Positions 8,562 through 17,703 of a stretch of DNA of 64,000 nt are shown piece after piece. How positions within the stretch are numbered: position 1 is the stretch's first letter; each line of letters starts with the position of its first letter. Both the position numbers and the translations under genes were made by a program. Below the pieces are notes generated by a model. That model searched no databases and was not told the DNA's origin. It saw only the letters and a list, made by a program, of their open reading frames with translations. The DNA is from Enhydrobacter aerosaccus (lineage in GTDB: Bacteria > Pseudomonadota > Alphaproteobacteria > Reyranellales > Reyranellaceae): assembly GCF_900167455.1 (NCBI RefSeq), contig NZ_FUWJ01000002.1, forward strand, positions 434,305 to 498,304, written 5' to 3'.

Positions 8562-9956
8562 TCAGGCGGCGACCCGCGGAATCGACTGCGCCTTGATCGA
8601 CAGCAGGGCGTCCATGAAGCGGGCGCAATAGGCCTGCGCGGTGGTGCGAAAGACCTTTTCCTTCAGGGCCTGATGGCGTTCCTTACGTTCCGGTGCCGGC
8701 ATGATCAGGGCGTGGTGCATGGCGTCGGCGATGGCATCGGGGTCGAACGGATTGATGATCAACGCTTCCGTCAACTCCTGGGCCGCACCAGCGAATTGCG
8801 ACAGCACCAGCACGCCGGGATCCTCATCGGACTGGGCGGCAACGAATTCCTTGGCGACCAGATTCATGCCATCACGCAGCGGCGTCACCAGGCCGATACG
8901 GCCGATCCGATAGAGACCGGCAAGGGTACTGCGCGGCGCGGCGCGAGCGCTGTAGCGCAGCGGCGTCCAGTCGAACTCCGAGAAGCGGCCATTGATGCGG
9001 CCGGTCAGACGATCGAGCTCGATGCGCAGCTTGCGGTACTCGTCGACCTCCTCACGCGACCGCGGACAGATCTGGAGAAAGTGGACCTGTCGGCGATGCT
9101 CCGGATGGCGCTCGAACAGGCGGCCATAAGCTTCGAAGCGCTGCGGCAGGCCCTTGGAATAGTCCATGCGGTCGACGCCGATGGCCAGAGCGCGGCCGGC
9201 GAGGCTGCCAGCGACACGCTTCACCAGGCTGTCGTTCTCCGCCCGCTGCGCTTCCTGATGGAAGCCCTCGGCATCGATGCCGATCGGATCCGCAAAAGCT
9301 CGCATGCTGCGCCCGTTGAGCCGGACCCATTCGCCCCTCACCGTGGCGCCCAGCAGCCGTTGGGCACAGTCGCGGAAATCGCGCGCATGCTCCTCCGTCT
9401 GGAAGCCCACGAGATCGTAGGCGCAAAGATCGGCCACGAGCTCGCGCCCGACCGGCAAGGCTTCGAGCATCGACGGCGGCACAAAGGGCACGTGCAGGAA
9501 GAAGCCGAGCGGACCGCGGAAGCCCTGCTGACGCAGCATGCGCGCGAACGGAACCAAGTGGTAATCGTGCGCCCAGACGGTATCGTCCGGCTGCAGCATC
9601 GTTCTCAACGATTCGGCGAAGAGGCGATTGACGGAAAGATAGTCGTCGTAATCCTCTTGCCGGTATTGCATCAGGCCAAGCCGGAAGTGCAGCAACGGCC
9701 ACAGCGTGCCGTTGGCGAAGCCGACATAGAAGCCGCGATAGGTCTCCGCCTTCAGATCGATGGTCGCGTAGGTGACGCCACGCGCCTCGACGATCGCCGG
9801 CTGCAGGGAGGGGTCCGCCGACAGCCGTCCGCTCCAGCCGAACCACACGGTTCCCGGCGTCAGAAGATCGCGCAACGCTACCGTCAGACCACCCGCAGAG
9901 GCGCCGCGCGACTTCGGGATCGGGACGCGGTTGGAGACGATTATGACGCGTGCCAT
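8562..9956 (-). CDS. otsA: alpha,alpha-trehalose-phosphate synthase (UDP-forming)
   Basis: 464 residues from the ATG at 9956 ([12 protein letters not shown]). It is a GT20 glycosyltransferase that joins UDP-glucose and glucose-6-phosphate to give trehalose-6-phosphate. Visible signatures are the N-terminal SNRVP and GGL loop, [16 protein letters not shown]-like [18 protein letters not shown] and [11 protein letters not shown]. The start lies 15 bp inside the end of the GH15 gene, so the three genes otsB-GH15-otsA are one operon. An in-frame ATG at 10040 is inside the GH15 gene and adds a non-homologous tail. The product is an osmo- and desiccation protectant. Confidence 0.96.
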   Translation of the reverse strand: MARVIIVSNRVPIPKSRGASAGGLTVALRDLLTPGTVWFGWSGRLSADPSLQPAIVEARGVTYATIDLKAETYRGFYVGFANGTLWPLLHFRLGLMQYRQEDYDDYLSVNRLFAESLRTMLQPDDTVWAHDYHLVPFARMLRQQGFRGPLGFFLHVPFVPPSMLEALPVGRELVADLCAYDLVGFQTEEHARDFRDCAQRLLGATVRGEWVRLNGRSMRAFADPIGIDAEGFHQEAQRAENDSLVKRVAGSLAGRALAIGVDRMDYSKGLPQRFEAYGRLFERHPEHRRQVHFLQICPRSREEVDEYRKLRIELDRLTGRINGRFSEFDWTPLRYSARAAPRSTLAGLYRIGRIGLVTPLRDGMNLVAKEFVAAQSDEDPGVLVLSQFAGAAQELTEALIINPFDPDAIADAMHHALIMPAPERKERHQALKEKVFRTTAQAYCARFMDALLSIKAQSIPRVAA

Positions 9957-11743
9957 AGGCCCTCCTCCCAGCTTCGGGACAGCCGCATGGCAGAGAGGAT
10001 CAGCCCCACCTGCGAGTAGGTTTGCGGAAAATTCCCCCACAGCTCGCCGGTCCGCGGATCGAGATCCTCCGACAGCAGGCCGACATGATTGCGCTGACCC
10101 AGGACGTTGTTGAAGAGCTCAAGCGCTTCCTCGCGCCGACCGACACTTGCGAGGGCATCGATGTACCAGAAGGTACACAGCAAGAACGCATTCGACGGTT
10201 TGCCGAAGTCATCGGCCTCGACGTAGCGCATGACGAAGCCGTTCTTCATCAACCGCTTCGCCACCATGTCGAGCGTCCCGTGAAAGCGCGGGTCGTCGGA
10301 GCGTAACAATCCGATTTCGGGAAGGACCAGACTGGAAGCGTCGGACATCTCGCGATCGAGAACGCCAGAGAGCCAGCCGTCCGGCGTGGTGGCGCGCTGC
10401 AGCACTTCCTGGCGCAGCACGCCCGCCTTGGCGAGCCATTCGCGCGACTCCGAATCCACCCCGACCCGGCGGGCGATCATGCCAAGCCTGTGCTGCGCGG
10501 CCCAGCACATGGCCGCTGAAAACGTGTGGACCTCTTCGCGCTCACGGTACTCCCAAAGTCCGGCATCGCACGTCAACGCAGCGCGGTGGGCTTCGTTCCC
10601 CACCACACACAGCTGACGGTAGAGTTCCAGATCGCCATACCGCGGCAGGCGTTCGTCCCAGAACATCTGAGCCGCAGTCAGGACCATGGAGCCGTAAGTA
10701 TCGTTCTGGCGCTGCCCGACCGCCGCGTTGCCGATGCGGACCGGGCCGTAACCGCGGTATCCCGGCAAGGTTTCGACGATGCGCTCGGCGGTGTCGGTGC
10801 CCGGCGCGATCGGGAACAAGGGTGGGATCTGATCGGCTTCGCCGCGCGAACTGCCGGCCTCGACGATGTCGACGATGAAGCGCACGAACCGCTCCATCGT
10901 TCGTGTAGCCGACAATCGATTCAAGGCCGTCACTGTAAAAAAAGAGTCACGCAGCCACGAAAAACGATAGTCCCAGTTCCGTGGCGTGGCGGCGGCTTCC
11001 GGAACGGACGTCGTCAGCGCCGCCAATACGGCGCCCGTATCCTCGAAGCTGCAGAGTTTCAAGGTGATGGCGGCACGGATGACAGCCGCCTGCCAATCGA
11101 ACGGAATGTTCAGATCTCGAACCCAGGTGTGCCAGTACGACTCGGTCTCGGCGAGAAAGGTGCGATAGAGCGAATCGGGGCTTTCGGGAATGCTTTCGTC
11201 CGCGGCCAGAATCAGCGTCAGCGGGCGGTCGAGGGCGAATTCCGTCTCGTGCAGGATATAGGTGACCGCCGCGTCGGTCGTGAGCCGCATCACCGCCGCT
11301 TCACTGAAGAAGCGGACATGGTTGCTGCCGCTGGTCAGCTGCGGCCTGTGGGCTCCGTAGGAGAAGGTCGGCCGAATACGAATGGCGATTCGCGGCCGCC
11401 CCGCTACCGGCTCCAGCCGACGCACGAGCATGGGCGGACGGAACATGCGTCCGAAACGGCGAAAGCGCGGCGCGAAATCGACGATGCGCACCGTCCCGCT
11501 TGTTCCCTCGATCGTCGTCTCGAGAATGGCGGTATTGGGAAGGTAGCGCTGCCGACCCGGCTCGCGAGCACCGGCGACGGCCGCTTCCATGAAACCGCCC
11601 TGCGGGTTCACCCCGCCGAGCAGGGCGTTGAACACCGGATCGCCGTCCAATCGTCCCAGCCCGTGCCAGACATGGCGTCCGTTGCGGTCAATCAGACTGG
11701 CGATGGCGCAGTTTCCGACCACGCCGAGATCGAGCGTGCTCAT
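9941..11743 (-). CDS. glycoside hydrolase family 15 protein (glucoamylase/trehalase-like)
   Basis: 600 residues, with no signal peptide. The N-terminal beta-sandwich domain (from MSTLDLGVVGNCAIASLID) precedes the (alpha/alpha)6 barrel marked by NWDYRFSWLRDSFF, the typical GH15 substrate-binding motif. Family members hydrolyse alpha-glucosides (glucoamylase, glucodextranase) and some bacterial members are trehalases. Its start overlaps the otsB stop (ATGA at 11740-11743) and its end overlaps otsA, locking it between the two trehalose-synthesis genes. A trehalase or a glucoside supplier to the pathway are both possible; the sequence alone does not decide. Confidence 0.92.
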   Translation of the reverse strand: MSTLDLGVVGNCAIASLIDRNGRHVWHGLGRLDGDPVFNALLGGVNPQGGFMEAAVAGAREPGRQRYLPNTAILETTIEGTSGTVRIVDFAPRFRRFGRMFRPPMLVRRLEPVAGRPRIAIRIRPTFSYGAHRPQLTSGSNHVRFFSEAAVMRLTTDAAVTYILHETEFALDRPLTLILAADESIPESPDSLYRTFLAETESYWHTWVRDLNIPFDWQAAVIRAAITLKLCSFEDTGAVLAALTTSVPEAAATPRNWDYRFSWLRDSFFTVTALNRLSATRTMERFVRFIVDIVEAGSSRGEADQIPPLFPIAPGTDTAERIVETLPGYRGYGPVRIGNAAVGQRQNDTYGSMVLTAAQMFWDERLPRYGDLELYRQLCVVGNEAHRAALTCDAGLWEYREREEVHTFSAAMCWAAQHRLGMIARRVGVDSESREWLAKAGVLRQEVLQRATTPDGWLSGVLDREMSDASSLVLPEIGLLRSDDPRFHGTLDMVAKRLMKNGFVMRYVEADDFGKPSNAFLLCTFWYIDALASVGRREEALELFNNVLGQRNHVGLLSEDLDPRTGELWGNFPQTYSQVGLILSAMRLSRSWEEGLWHAS

Positions 11744-12495
11744 GGCGTCACCCCCGTCGGAATGGATGACGCGGACCGGCCATCGAGCCGCTGCGCTCCC
11801 TCCATCAACCAGGCCCGCACATTGGCCGGATCGCCGCCGAACACTTCGGCGACACGCAATCCGATTCCCCCGAGTTCGCGCGCCTTTCTCATGCCGGCCT
11901 CGTCGGTGAAGTCGTCGCCGATAAAGATCGGGCGCCGTCCGTGGAAGGGCGCATGCGCCATCAGCCGCTCGACCGCATGTCCCTTGGACGCGGAGCGCAG
12001 GCCGATCTCGACGGCCTCGCGCGCCGGAACGAGATGAAACCAAGGGTGCTCGGGCGGCACGAGCTGGCGGACCAGTCGCCAGACCTCGTTGCCGTATTCC
12101 GGGGCCAGCCTGTAATGCACCGCGAAGCCATGCGGCTTGGGCTCGACCAGGACACCTGGCCAGCGTTGGACCGCCGCCTCCAGTTCCTCCCGCCACGCCG
12201 AGGGCACGGCAATCCCCGCCGGCAGCTCCTCGCGCGTCCCGTCCGCATAGCGGAGCGATACGCCATGTTCACCCGCCGCGCTGGCGCTGAAAGGGCGAAG
12301 AAGCTCGTCGGTCTGCGCCAAAGGCCGACCTGTTACGATGGCGACAGCGCCCTCGAGCTGATGATGGAGATGCGCAAGAAGCGACGGCAAGCCGGGCGGC
12401 ACGACGACCTGCTCCGGCGTAGCGGCGATTTCCAGCAGTGTCCCATCCAGATCGAGGAAGAGCGCCGATTTCCGGTCGAGTTCCGGCGGTGTCAT
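11740..12495 (-). CDS. otsB: trehalose-6-phosphate phosphatase
   Basis: HAD-superfamily phosphatase of about 251 residues. Motif I DLDGT has the nucleophile Asp near residue 15, and the later GDDFTDE provides the Mg-binding acids. It removes phosphate from trehalose-6-phosphate made by OtsA. ATG 12495 is preferred because it starts MTPPELDRKSALFLDLDGT, like family members; an in-frame ATG at 12531 would add 12 residues. First gene of the otsB-GH15-otsA operon, coupled by ATGA to the GH15 gene. Confidence 0.94.
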   Translation of the reverse strand: MTPPELDRKSALFLDLDGTLLEIAATPEQVVVPPGLPSLLAHLHHQLEGAVAIVTGRPLAQTDELLRPFSASAAGEHGVSLRYADGTREELPAGIAVPSAWREELEAAVQRWPGVLVEPKPHGFAVHYRLAPEYGNEVWRLVRQLVPPEHPWFHLVPAREAVEIGLRSASKGHAVERLMAHAPFHGRRPIFIGDDFTDEAGMRKARELGGIGLRVAEVFGGDPANVRAWLMEGAQRLDGRSASSIPTGVTP

Positions 12496-12667
12496 CCCAA
12501 GTGTCCCTTCGCCGCTTGAAAGCATTGCCAAAGCGCGACGGGTACTCGAACGGAATACGCCGCCGGCGGCCGCTACGGGAGACGACCGCGCCTGCGCGCG
12601 ATCTTAACGCACGACACCGACAATCGTTCCGCGAAAATACCTTGAGATGGACGCGAAGATGCTGCGA

Positions 12668-12910
12668 TTAGCGCAAGGGGCCCAGGCTCCGCCAGAATGG
12701 TTTGCCGGACTCGAACGCGGCGGCAGCAGGCGAGATGCCCAGTTCCCGGAGGCTACGCGCATCCAGGCGCGCGAGGCAATGGCGGGTACGCATCCGCTCT
12801 CTCCAAACGGCCAGTGTAAGTGCCATCCGCTGGCGCAGGCTCTGCCGATGCTCGACCTCGGTCATGAACAGGTTCTGCGCGGAAAGCGGGTGACGCGATT
12901 GGAAACTCAT
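12668..12910 (-). CDS. DUF1127 domain protein
   Basis: 80 residues from ATG 12910, preceded by a strong GGAGGGAGAG site. The C-terminal half has the DUF1127 pattern, an Arg-rich helix followed by LARLDARSLRELGIS. Small DUF1127 proteins in alphaproteobacteria bind RNA or affect phosphate, carbon and stress responses in the few studied cases. It lies 172 bp upstream of otsB on the same strand and is divergent from the aminotransferase gene. Its specific role is not known. Confidence 0.85.
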   Translation of the reverse strand: MSFQSRHPLSAQNLFMTEVEHRQSLRQRMALTLAVWRERMRTRHCLARLDARSLRELGISPAAAAFESGKPFWRSLGPLR

Positions 12911-13080
12911 CTCTCCCTCCTTCGGCTGGACAATCAAAGCTGACGCCAAGATGGTTTCGCACCCGCGAAGGCTCAATGATGCAGCAGGTAATCAAGGACG
13001 AGAGGTCCTCATGTGGCGCTGCGGAAAATTGAGGCAATGCCGTGCTAGTTTCCCCTCATCCAGAGTGAAGGAGTCGATGG

Positions 13081-14229
13081 ATGCTGCCTTGCCAGCGTGA
13101 GTTGTTCGACATGCCGCGTGACGTGTGCTTCTTCAATGCCGCTTCCTGGAGCCCACTGCCGCGCGCCGTGCAGGAGGCGGGGCGGGCCGCGATCGGGCGC
13201 AAGGGCCAGCCGTGGAAATTGGCGCCGGACTTCCAGGGCGCTCAGTACGAACGAGCCCGCAAAGCCGCAGCCGCACTGATCGGCGCCGACGCTGACGACA
13301 TTGCCTTGATCCCGTCGGTCGGCTACGGCGTGTCGACCGCAGGCAAGGTGCTGGCCATCGCGCCTGGCAGTCGCGTGATCGTGCTCGAGAACGACCACAC
13401 TTCGCCGGTTCTGGAATGGGTCAGTCGTGCCATCGCCGGTGACTTCACCGTCGAGACCGTCGCGCAGCCAGGCGACGGCGATTGGACAACGGCCGTGCTC
13501 GAGGCCATCGAGCGAAAGGGAGCGGCACCGTTGGCGCTGGCCTCCCTATCGTCGGTCCACTGGTCGGACGGCGGCGCTCTCGATGTGGCCCGCATCGGCG
13601 CGGCCTTGAAGAGACAAGGTGCCGCCTTCCTGATCGATGCCACGCACGATGTCGGCGTCCGGCACATTGATGTAAAGGCCTTGGATCCCGACTTCCTGAT
13701 CTTTCCGACATACAAGTGGGTGCTCGGGCCTTACGGTCGCGCCTTCATGTATGTCGCCAAGCGCCGGCAGCAAGGCGTGCCGCTCGAGCAAACGGCGGCC
13801 GCGCGCAAGGCGGTCTCTGCCGAGGACACGGTCTATTTCCGCGATCTCGCCTATCGCAACGATGCGCGCCGCTTCGACATGGGCGAGCGCGATCACTTCG
13901 TTTCCCTCGAGATGGCAGCCATCGGCATGGAGATGATGGCCGCTTGGGGCAACGACGCCATCGTCAAACGGCTGTCGATGCTGACGGGCCTGCTCGCGGA
14001 CGGCCTGGGCAATCTCGATGTGCGCGTGCCGGACACCAGGCTGCGGGCGCCGCATATCCTGAGCGTCGCCTTCCCCAAGGGCATGCCGGAGCATCTCCCC
14101 GAGAAGCTCGCGGCCCGGAACGTTCATGCCGCGCCACGGCTCGGCCGCCTGCGCATCAGCCCGCATGTCTACAACGACGAGGAAGATGTCGAACGCTTCG
14201 TCGATGTATTCCGCAGCGTCGCGGGCTAG
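13081..14229 (+). CDS. PLP-dependent class V aminotransferase
   Basis: 382 residues. This is the fold of cysteine desulfurases and isopenicillin-epimerase-like enzymes. The PLP-binding Asp is in LIDATHDVG and the Schiff-base Lys in PTYKWVLGPYG near residue 219. No cysteine-desulfurase catalytic loop is evident, so a desulfurase role is not supported. AGGAG lies 8 nt before ATG 13081. It is first in a plus-strand run with the SMP-30 lactonase (45-bp gap), MFS carrier and D-tartrate dehydratase genes, so it may process an amino- or hydroxy-acid imported by that set. Confidence 0.88.
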   Translation: MLPCQRELFDMPRDVCFFNAASWSPLPRAVQEAGRAAIGRKGQPWKLAPDFQGAQYERARKAAAALIGADADDIALIPSVGYGVSTAGKVLAIAPGSRVIVLENDHTSPVLEWVSRAIAGDFTVETVAQPGDGDWTTAVLEAIERKGAAPLALASLSSVHWSDGGALDVARIGAALKRQGAAFLIDATHDVGVRHIDVKALDPDFLIFPTYKWVLGPYGRAFMYVAKRRQQGVPLEQTAAARKAVSAEDTVYFRDLAYRNDARRFDMGERDHFVSLEMAAIGMEMMAAWGNDAIVKRLSMLTGLLADGLGNLDVRVPDTRLRAPHILSVAFPKGMPEHLPEKLAARNVHAAPRLGRLRISPHVYNDEEDVERFVDVFRSVAG

Positions 14230-14274
14230 ACTGCGTGATCGAAAAGAAGAACGAAGCAAGGGCAGGAAACCAGG

Positions 14275-15219
14275 ATGTGGCAACCCAACGAACGCTACCC
14301 CGATCCGGCGGTGCGCGTACTCGATCCGTCCTTCAACAAGTATCGACTGATGCTGGCCTCGGTGGAACGTCTCTATACCGGCTGCCGGTGGTCGGAAGGA
14401 CCGGTCTATTTCGGCGATGGCCGCTACCTTCTCTGGAGCGACATCCCCAACAATCGCATCCTGCGCTGGGATGAGGAGACCGGTGTGGTTTCGGTATTCC
14501 GAAAGCCCTCCAACAACGCCAATGGCCATACGCGCGATCGGCAAGGACGATTGGTCGGCTGCGAGCACGACACGCGACGCGTGGTGCGGACCGAGTACGA
14601 TGGCTCCATCACGGTGCTGGCCGACTCCTACAATGGCAGGAAACTCAACTCGCCCAACGACGTGATCGTGAAGTCCGACCACACGATCTGGTTCACCGAT
14701 CCGGAGTTCGGCATCCTCGGCTACTACGAAGGCCACAAGGACGAGAGCGAGAACAAGCCGGCCGTCTATCGACTCGATCCGCGAACCGGCAAGCTCACGA
14801 TGATGGTCGACACCATCCCGGGGCCGAATGGGCTCGCTTTCTCACCCGACGAGAAGAAGCTGTATGTCGTGGCGTCGCGCGCGGAGCCGCATCGTCAGAT
14901 CATCGCCTACGATCTGCTCGACGACGGCACCAAGCTCGGCAAGGGCACCGTGCTGATCGATGCCGGACCAGGCGGCTCACCGGACGGCTTCCGCGTCGAT
15001 ATCGATGGCAACCTCTGGTGTGGCTGGGGCATGGGAAGCGCCGATCTCGACGGCGTTCGGGTGTTCAATCCGCAGGGCAAGCCGATCGGCCATATCGATT
15101 TGCCCGAGCGCTGCGCCAATGTCTGTTTCGGCGGACGCTATCGCAATCGTCTGTTCATGGCAGCAAGCCACTCTCTCTATGCCCTTTACGTGAACACCCA
15201 GGGTGTCGCCGGCGGCTGA
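14275..15219 (+). CDS. SMP-30/gluconolactonase family protein
   Basis: 314 residues forming a six-bladed beta-propeller. Metal-site segments are visible: CRWSEGPVYF (Glu), LNSPNDVIV (Asn) and SPDGFRVDIDGNLW (Asp). Enzymes of this family hydrolyse sugar or aldonic lactones in the cytoplasm or periplasm; no signal peptide is seen here. Start ATG 14275 follows AGGAAACCAGG. It sits between the aminotransferase and the MFS gene (21-bp gap), consistent with a lactone-opening step in a sugar-acid route. The lactone is not identified. Confidence 0.9.
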   Translation: MWQPNERYPDPAVRVLDPSFNKYRLMLASVERLYTGCRWSEGPVYFGDGRYLLWSDIPNNRILRWDEETGVVSVFRKPSNNANGHTRDRQGRLVGCEHDTRRVVRTEYDGSITVLADSYNGRKLNSPNDVIVKSDHTIWFTDPEFGILGYYEGHKDESENKPAVYRLDPRTGKLTMMVDTIPGPNGLAFSPDEKKLYVVASRAEPHRQIIAYDLLDDGTKLGKGTVLIDAGPGGSPDGFRVDIDGNLWCGWGMGSADLDGVRVFNPQGKPIGHIDLPERCANVCFGGRYRNRLFMAASHSLYALYVNTQGVAGG

Positions 15220-15240
15220 CAGACCAAGGGGCAAGGAATA

Positions 15241-16446
15241 ATGAGCGATATTGAATCGCGTTACGCCTGGTGGCGACTGGCTGCCAGCGTGGCGCTCAGC
15301 ACCTTGGGCGGCGTCGGCATGTGGGCCGTGGTCGTCGCCCTGCCGCCCGTCCAGGCCGATTTCGGCGTCACGCGCGCCGACGTCTCGTTCTCCTACACCG
15401 CGACGATGGTGGGATTTGGCATCGGCAGCATTCTGCTTGGGCGCCTGATCGATGCCAAGGGGGCGCTCTTGACCGTCACCCTCAGCACGGTGGTGCTGGC
15501 GGCCGGTTTCGCGGTTGCATCCTATGCGCCGACCGCCTTGTTGTTCGCGCTCGCGCACATCCTGATCGGCTTCGGCTCTGCCGCAACCTTCGTCCCCCTC
15601 GTGGCCGATCTGTCGCACTGGTTCGACAAGCGACGCGGACTCGCCGTCGCAATCTGTTCGGCCGGCAATTATGTGGCCGGCGCTCTGTGGCCACCGATCG
15701 TGGAGCACCTCGTTAGCCATGAGGGATGGCGGTCGACCTATTTCACGATTGGCATCATCTGTCTGGTGGCGATGCTGCCTCTCGGGTTCGCGCTTCGGCG
15801 CCGTCTCGTCCAAGATCCCTCCGCGAGTGGCGGAATGCCGGCCGCCCACTCGGCCCGCAGCCTTGGCCTGTCGCCGGCCGCGCTGCAGGCGTGGTTGGCG
15901 CTGGCAGGCATCGGTTGTTGCGTCGCCATGTCGATGCCGCAGGTTCATATCGTCGCCTACTGCGCGGATCTCGGTTATGGCGTGGCGCGGGGCGCGGAGA
16001 TGCTGTCCCTCATGCTAGGTTTCGGCATCGTCAGCCGGGTCGCGTCCGGCTGGATTGCCGATCGCGTCGGCGGCATCAAGACCCTGTTGCTGGGCTCGAC
16101 ACTTCAGGCCGTCGCCCTCTTCCTTTATCTGATCTCGGATACCCTCACCTCTCTGTACGTCGTCTCGGCCTTGTTCGGTCTGTTCCAGGGCGGCATCGTG
16201 CCGAGCTACGCCATTATCGTGCGCGAATATTTCCCCTCCCGCGAAGCGGGTATCCGTATGGGGATTGCTGTCTCGGCCACGATCGTGGGCATGGCGCTCG
16301 GCGGCTGGATGGGCGGGGTCTTTTTCGATCTCTCCGGCTCCTACCGGGCCGCCTTCATCAACGGTATCGCCTGGAACGCCTTGAATGGCGCCATCGCGTG
16401 GTGGCTGCTGCTGCGGCAGACACGCCGCGCCGTGTTCGTCACCTGA
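15241..16446 (+). CDS. MFS transporter
   Basis: 401 residues with about twelve hydrophobic segments. The loop after helix 2 (GRLIDAKGALL) and its counterpart in the second half (SGWIADRVGGIKTLL) match MFS motif A. The general pattern resembles the oxalate/formate and monocarboxylate carrier groups. It lies 21 bp after the lactonase gene and 88 bp before D-tartrate dehydratase, so uptake of a hydroxy-acid is the likely job. AAGGAATA precedes the ATG. Confidence 0.9.
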   Translation: MSDIESRYAWWRLAASVALSTLGGVGMWAVVVALPPVQADFGVTRADVSFSYTATMVGFGIGSILLGRLIDAKGALLTVTLSTVVLAAGFAVASYAPTALLFALAHILIGFGSAATFVPLVADLSHWFDKRRGLAVAICSAGNYVAGALWPPIVEHLVSHEGWRSTYFTIGIICLVAMLPLGFALRRRLVQDPSASGGMPAAHSARSLGLSPAALQAWLALAGIGCCVAMSMPQVHIVAYCADLGYGVARGAEMLSLMLGFGIVSRVASGWIADRVGGIKTLLLGSTLQAVALFLYLISDTLTSLYVVSALFGLFQGGIVPSYAIIVREYFPSREAGIRMGIAVSATIVGMALGGWMGGVFFDLSGSYRAAFINGIAWNALNGAIAWWLLLRQTRRAVFVT

Positions 16447-16534
16447 CAACCCTCCTCCGGCGAGCCGTTCTGCTGGCCCGCCGGATCGAGGCCCTGTAGA
16501 ACGACATCATCGGTTGTCTGCCACGGGTTGCATC

Positions 16535-17695
16535 ATGCGCATCGTCGCCGTCCGCGACATCGTCTCGCCCATCCGCTCCAACATCGCCAACGCCTATATC
16601 GACTTCAGCCAGATGACCGCCTCCGTCGTGGCCATCGAGACCGACCTCAAGGTCGAGGGCAAAGCCGTTGTCGGCTACGGTTTCAATTCCAACGGTCGAT
16701 ACGCCCAGCATGGGCTTCTCAACGAACGTTTCATCAAGCGGCTGACGGAGACCAAGCCCGACTCGCTGCTCGATGGGGAGGGCCTGCTCGATCCCGGCAA
16801 ATGCTGGGCGGCCATGATGGCCAACGAAAAGCCGGGAGGGCATGGCGAGCGCTCGGTGGCGGTCGGCGTGTTGGACATGGCGTTGTGGGATGCCGTCGCC
16901 AAGGCCAAGCGGGTGCCGCTCTGGAAGCTTCTCGCCGATCGATACAACGGTGGCCAATACGACGACAAGGCGTGGGTCTATGCGGCCGGCGGCTATTACT
17001 ATCCCGGCAAGGACCTCGAAGCGCTGCAGGACGAGATGAAGCACTATCTCGATCTCGGCTATTCCTGCGTGAAGATGAAGGTCGGCGGGGTGCCGCTTGC
17101 CGAGGACCTGAAACGCATCGGCGCCGTGCTGAACATCGTCGGCTCCGCCGAACGCCTGGCCGTCGACGTCAATGGCAAGTTCGACCTGCTGACGGCGATC
17201 GAGTTCGGACGCGCGATCCAGTCGCTGGGGCTACGCTGGTACGAAGAACCGCTCGACCCGCTCGACTATCTCGCCCATGCCGCGCTCGCCACACAGTACG
17301 CGCCGCCCCTGGCAACGGGCGAGAACCTGTTCTCGATGCAGGACGCCCGCAACCTGATCCGCCATGCCGGGTTGCGGGCCGACCGCGACATCCTGCAGTT
17401 CGATCCGGCGCTGAGCTATGGTCTCGTCGAATATCTGCGCACGCTCGAGATGTTGAAAGCGAATGGCTGGTCGCCACGTCGCTGCGTGCCGCATGGCGGG
17501 CATCAATTCGCGCTGAATATCGCCGTCGGCCTGCAATGCGGCGGCAACGAATCCTACCCGCAGGTCTTTGCTCCTTTTGGCGGGTTTGCCGACGACTGTC
17601 CGGTGGCCGACGGCCGCGTTACCCTACCGGAGACGCCCGGCATCGGCTTCGAACGTAAAGCCGACCTTTGGAAGGTGATGCGGGAAATCGCCTGA
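16535..17695 (+). CDS. tarD: D(-)-tartrate dehydratase
   Basis: 386 residues, enolase superfamily, mandelate-racemase subgroup. It agrees segment by segment with Bradyrhizobium TarD as I recall it: GYGFNSNGRY, NEKPGGHGERSVAVG, YAAGGYYYPGK, the catalytic CVKMKVGG lysine, metal ligands in AVDVNGKF, WYEEPLDPLD and ATGENLFS, and the general base His in PHGGHQ. TarD turns D-tartrate into oxaloacetate plus water using Mg. The ATG at 16535 (MRIVAVRDI) is chosen over longer in-frame options because the homology begins there. It ends 8 bp before a convergent Bug binding protein gene. Confidence 0.93.
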   Translation: MRIVAVRDIVSPIRSNIANAYIDFSQMTASVVAIETDLKVEGKAVVGYGFNSNGRYAQHGLLNERFIKRLTETKPDSLLDGEGLLDPGKCWAAMMANEKPGGHGERSVAVGVLDMALWDAVAKAKRVPLWKLLADRYNGGQYDDKAWVYAAGGYYYPGKDLEALQDEMKHYLDLGYSCVKMKVGGVPLAEDLKRIGAVLNIVGSAERLAVDVNGKFDLLTAIEFGRAIQSLGLRWYEEPLDPLDYLAHAALATQYAPPLATGENLFSMQDARNLIRHAGLRADRDILQFDPALSYGLVEYLRTLEMLKANGWSPRRCVPHGGHQFALNIAVGLQCGGNESYPQVFAPFGGFADDCPVADGRVTLPETPGIGFERKADLWKVMREIA

Positions 17696-17703
17696 AGCCG
17701 ACC

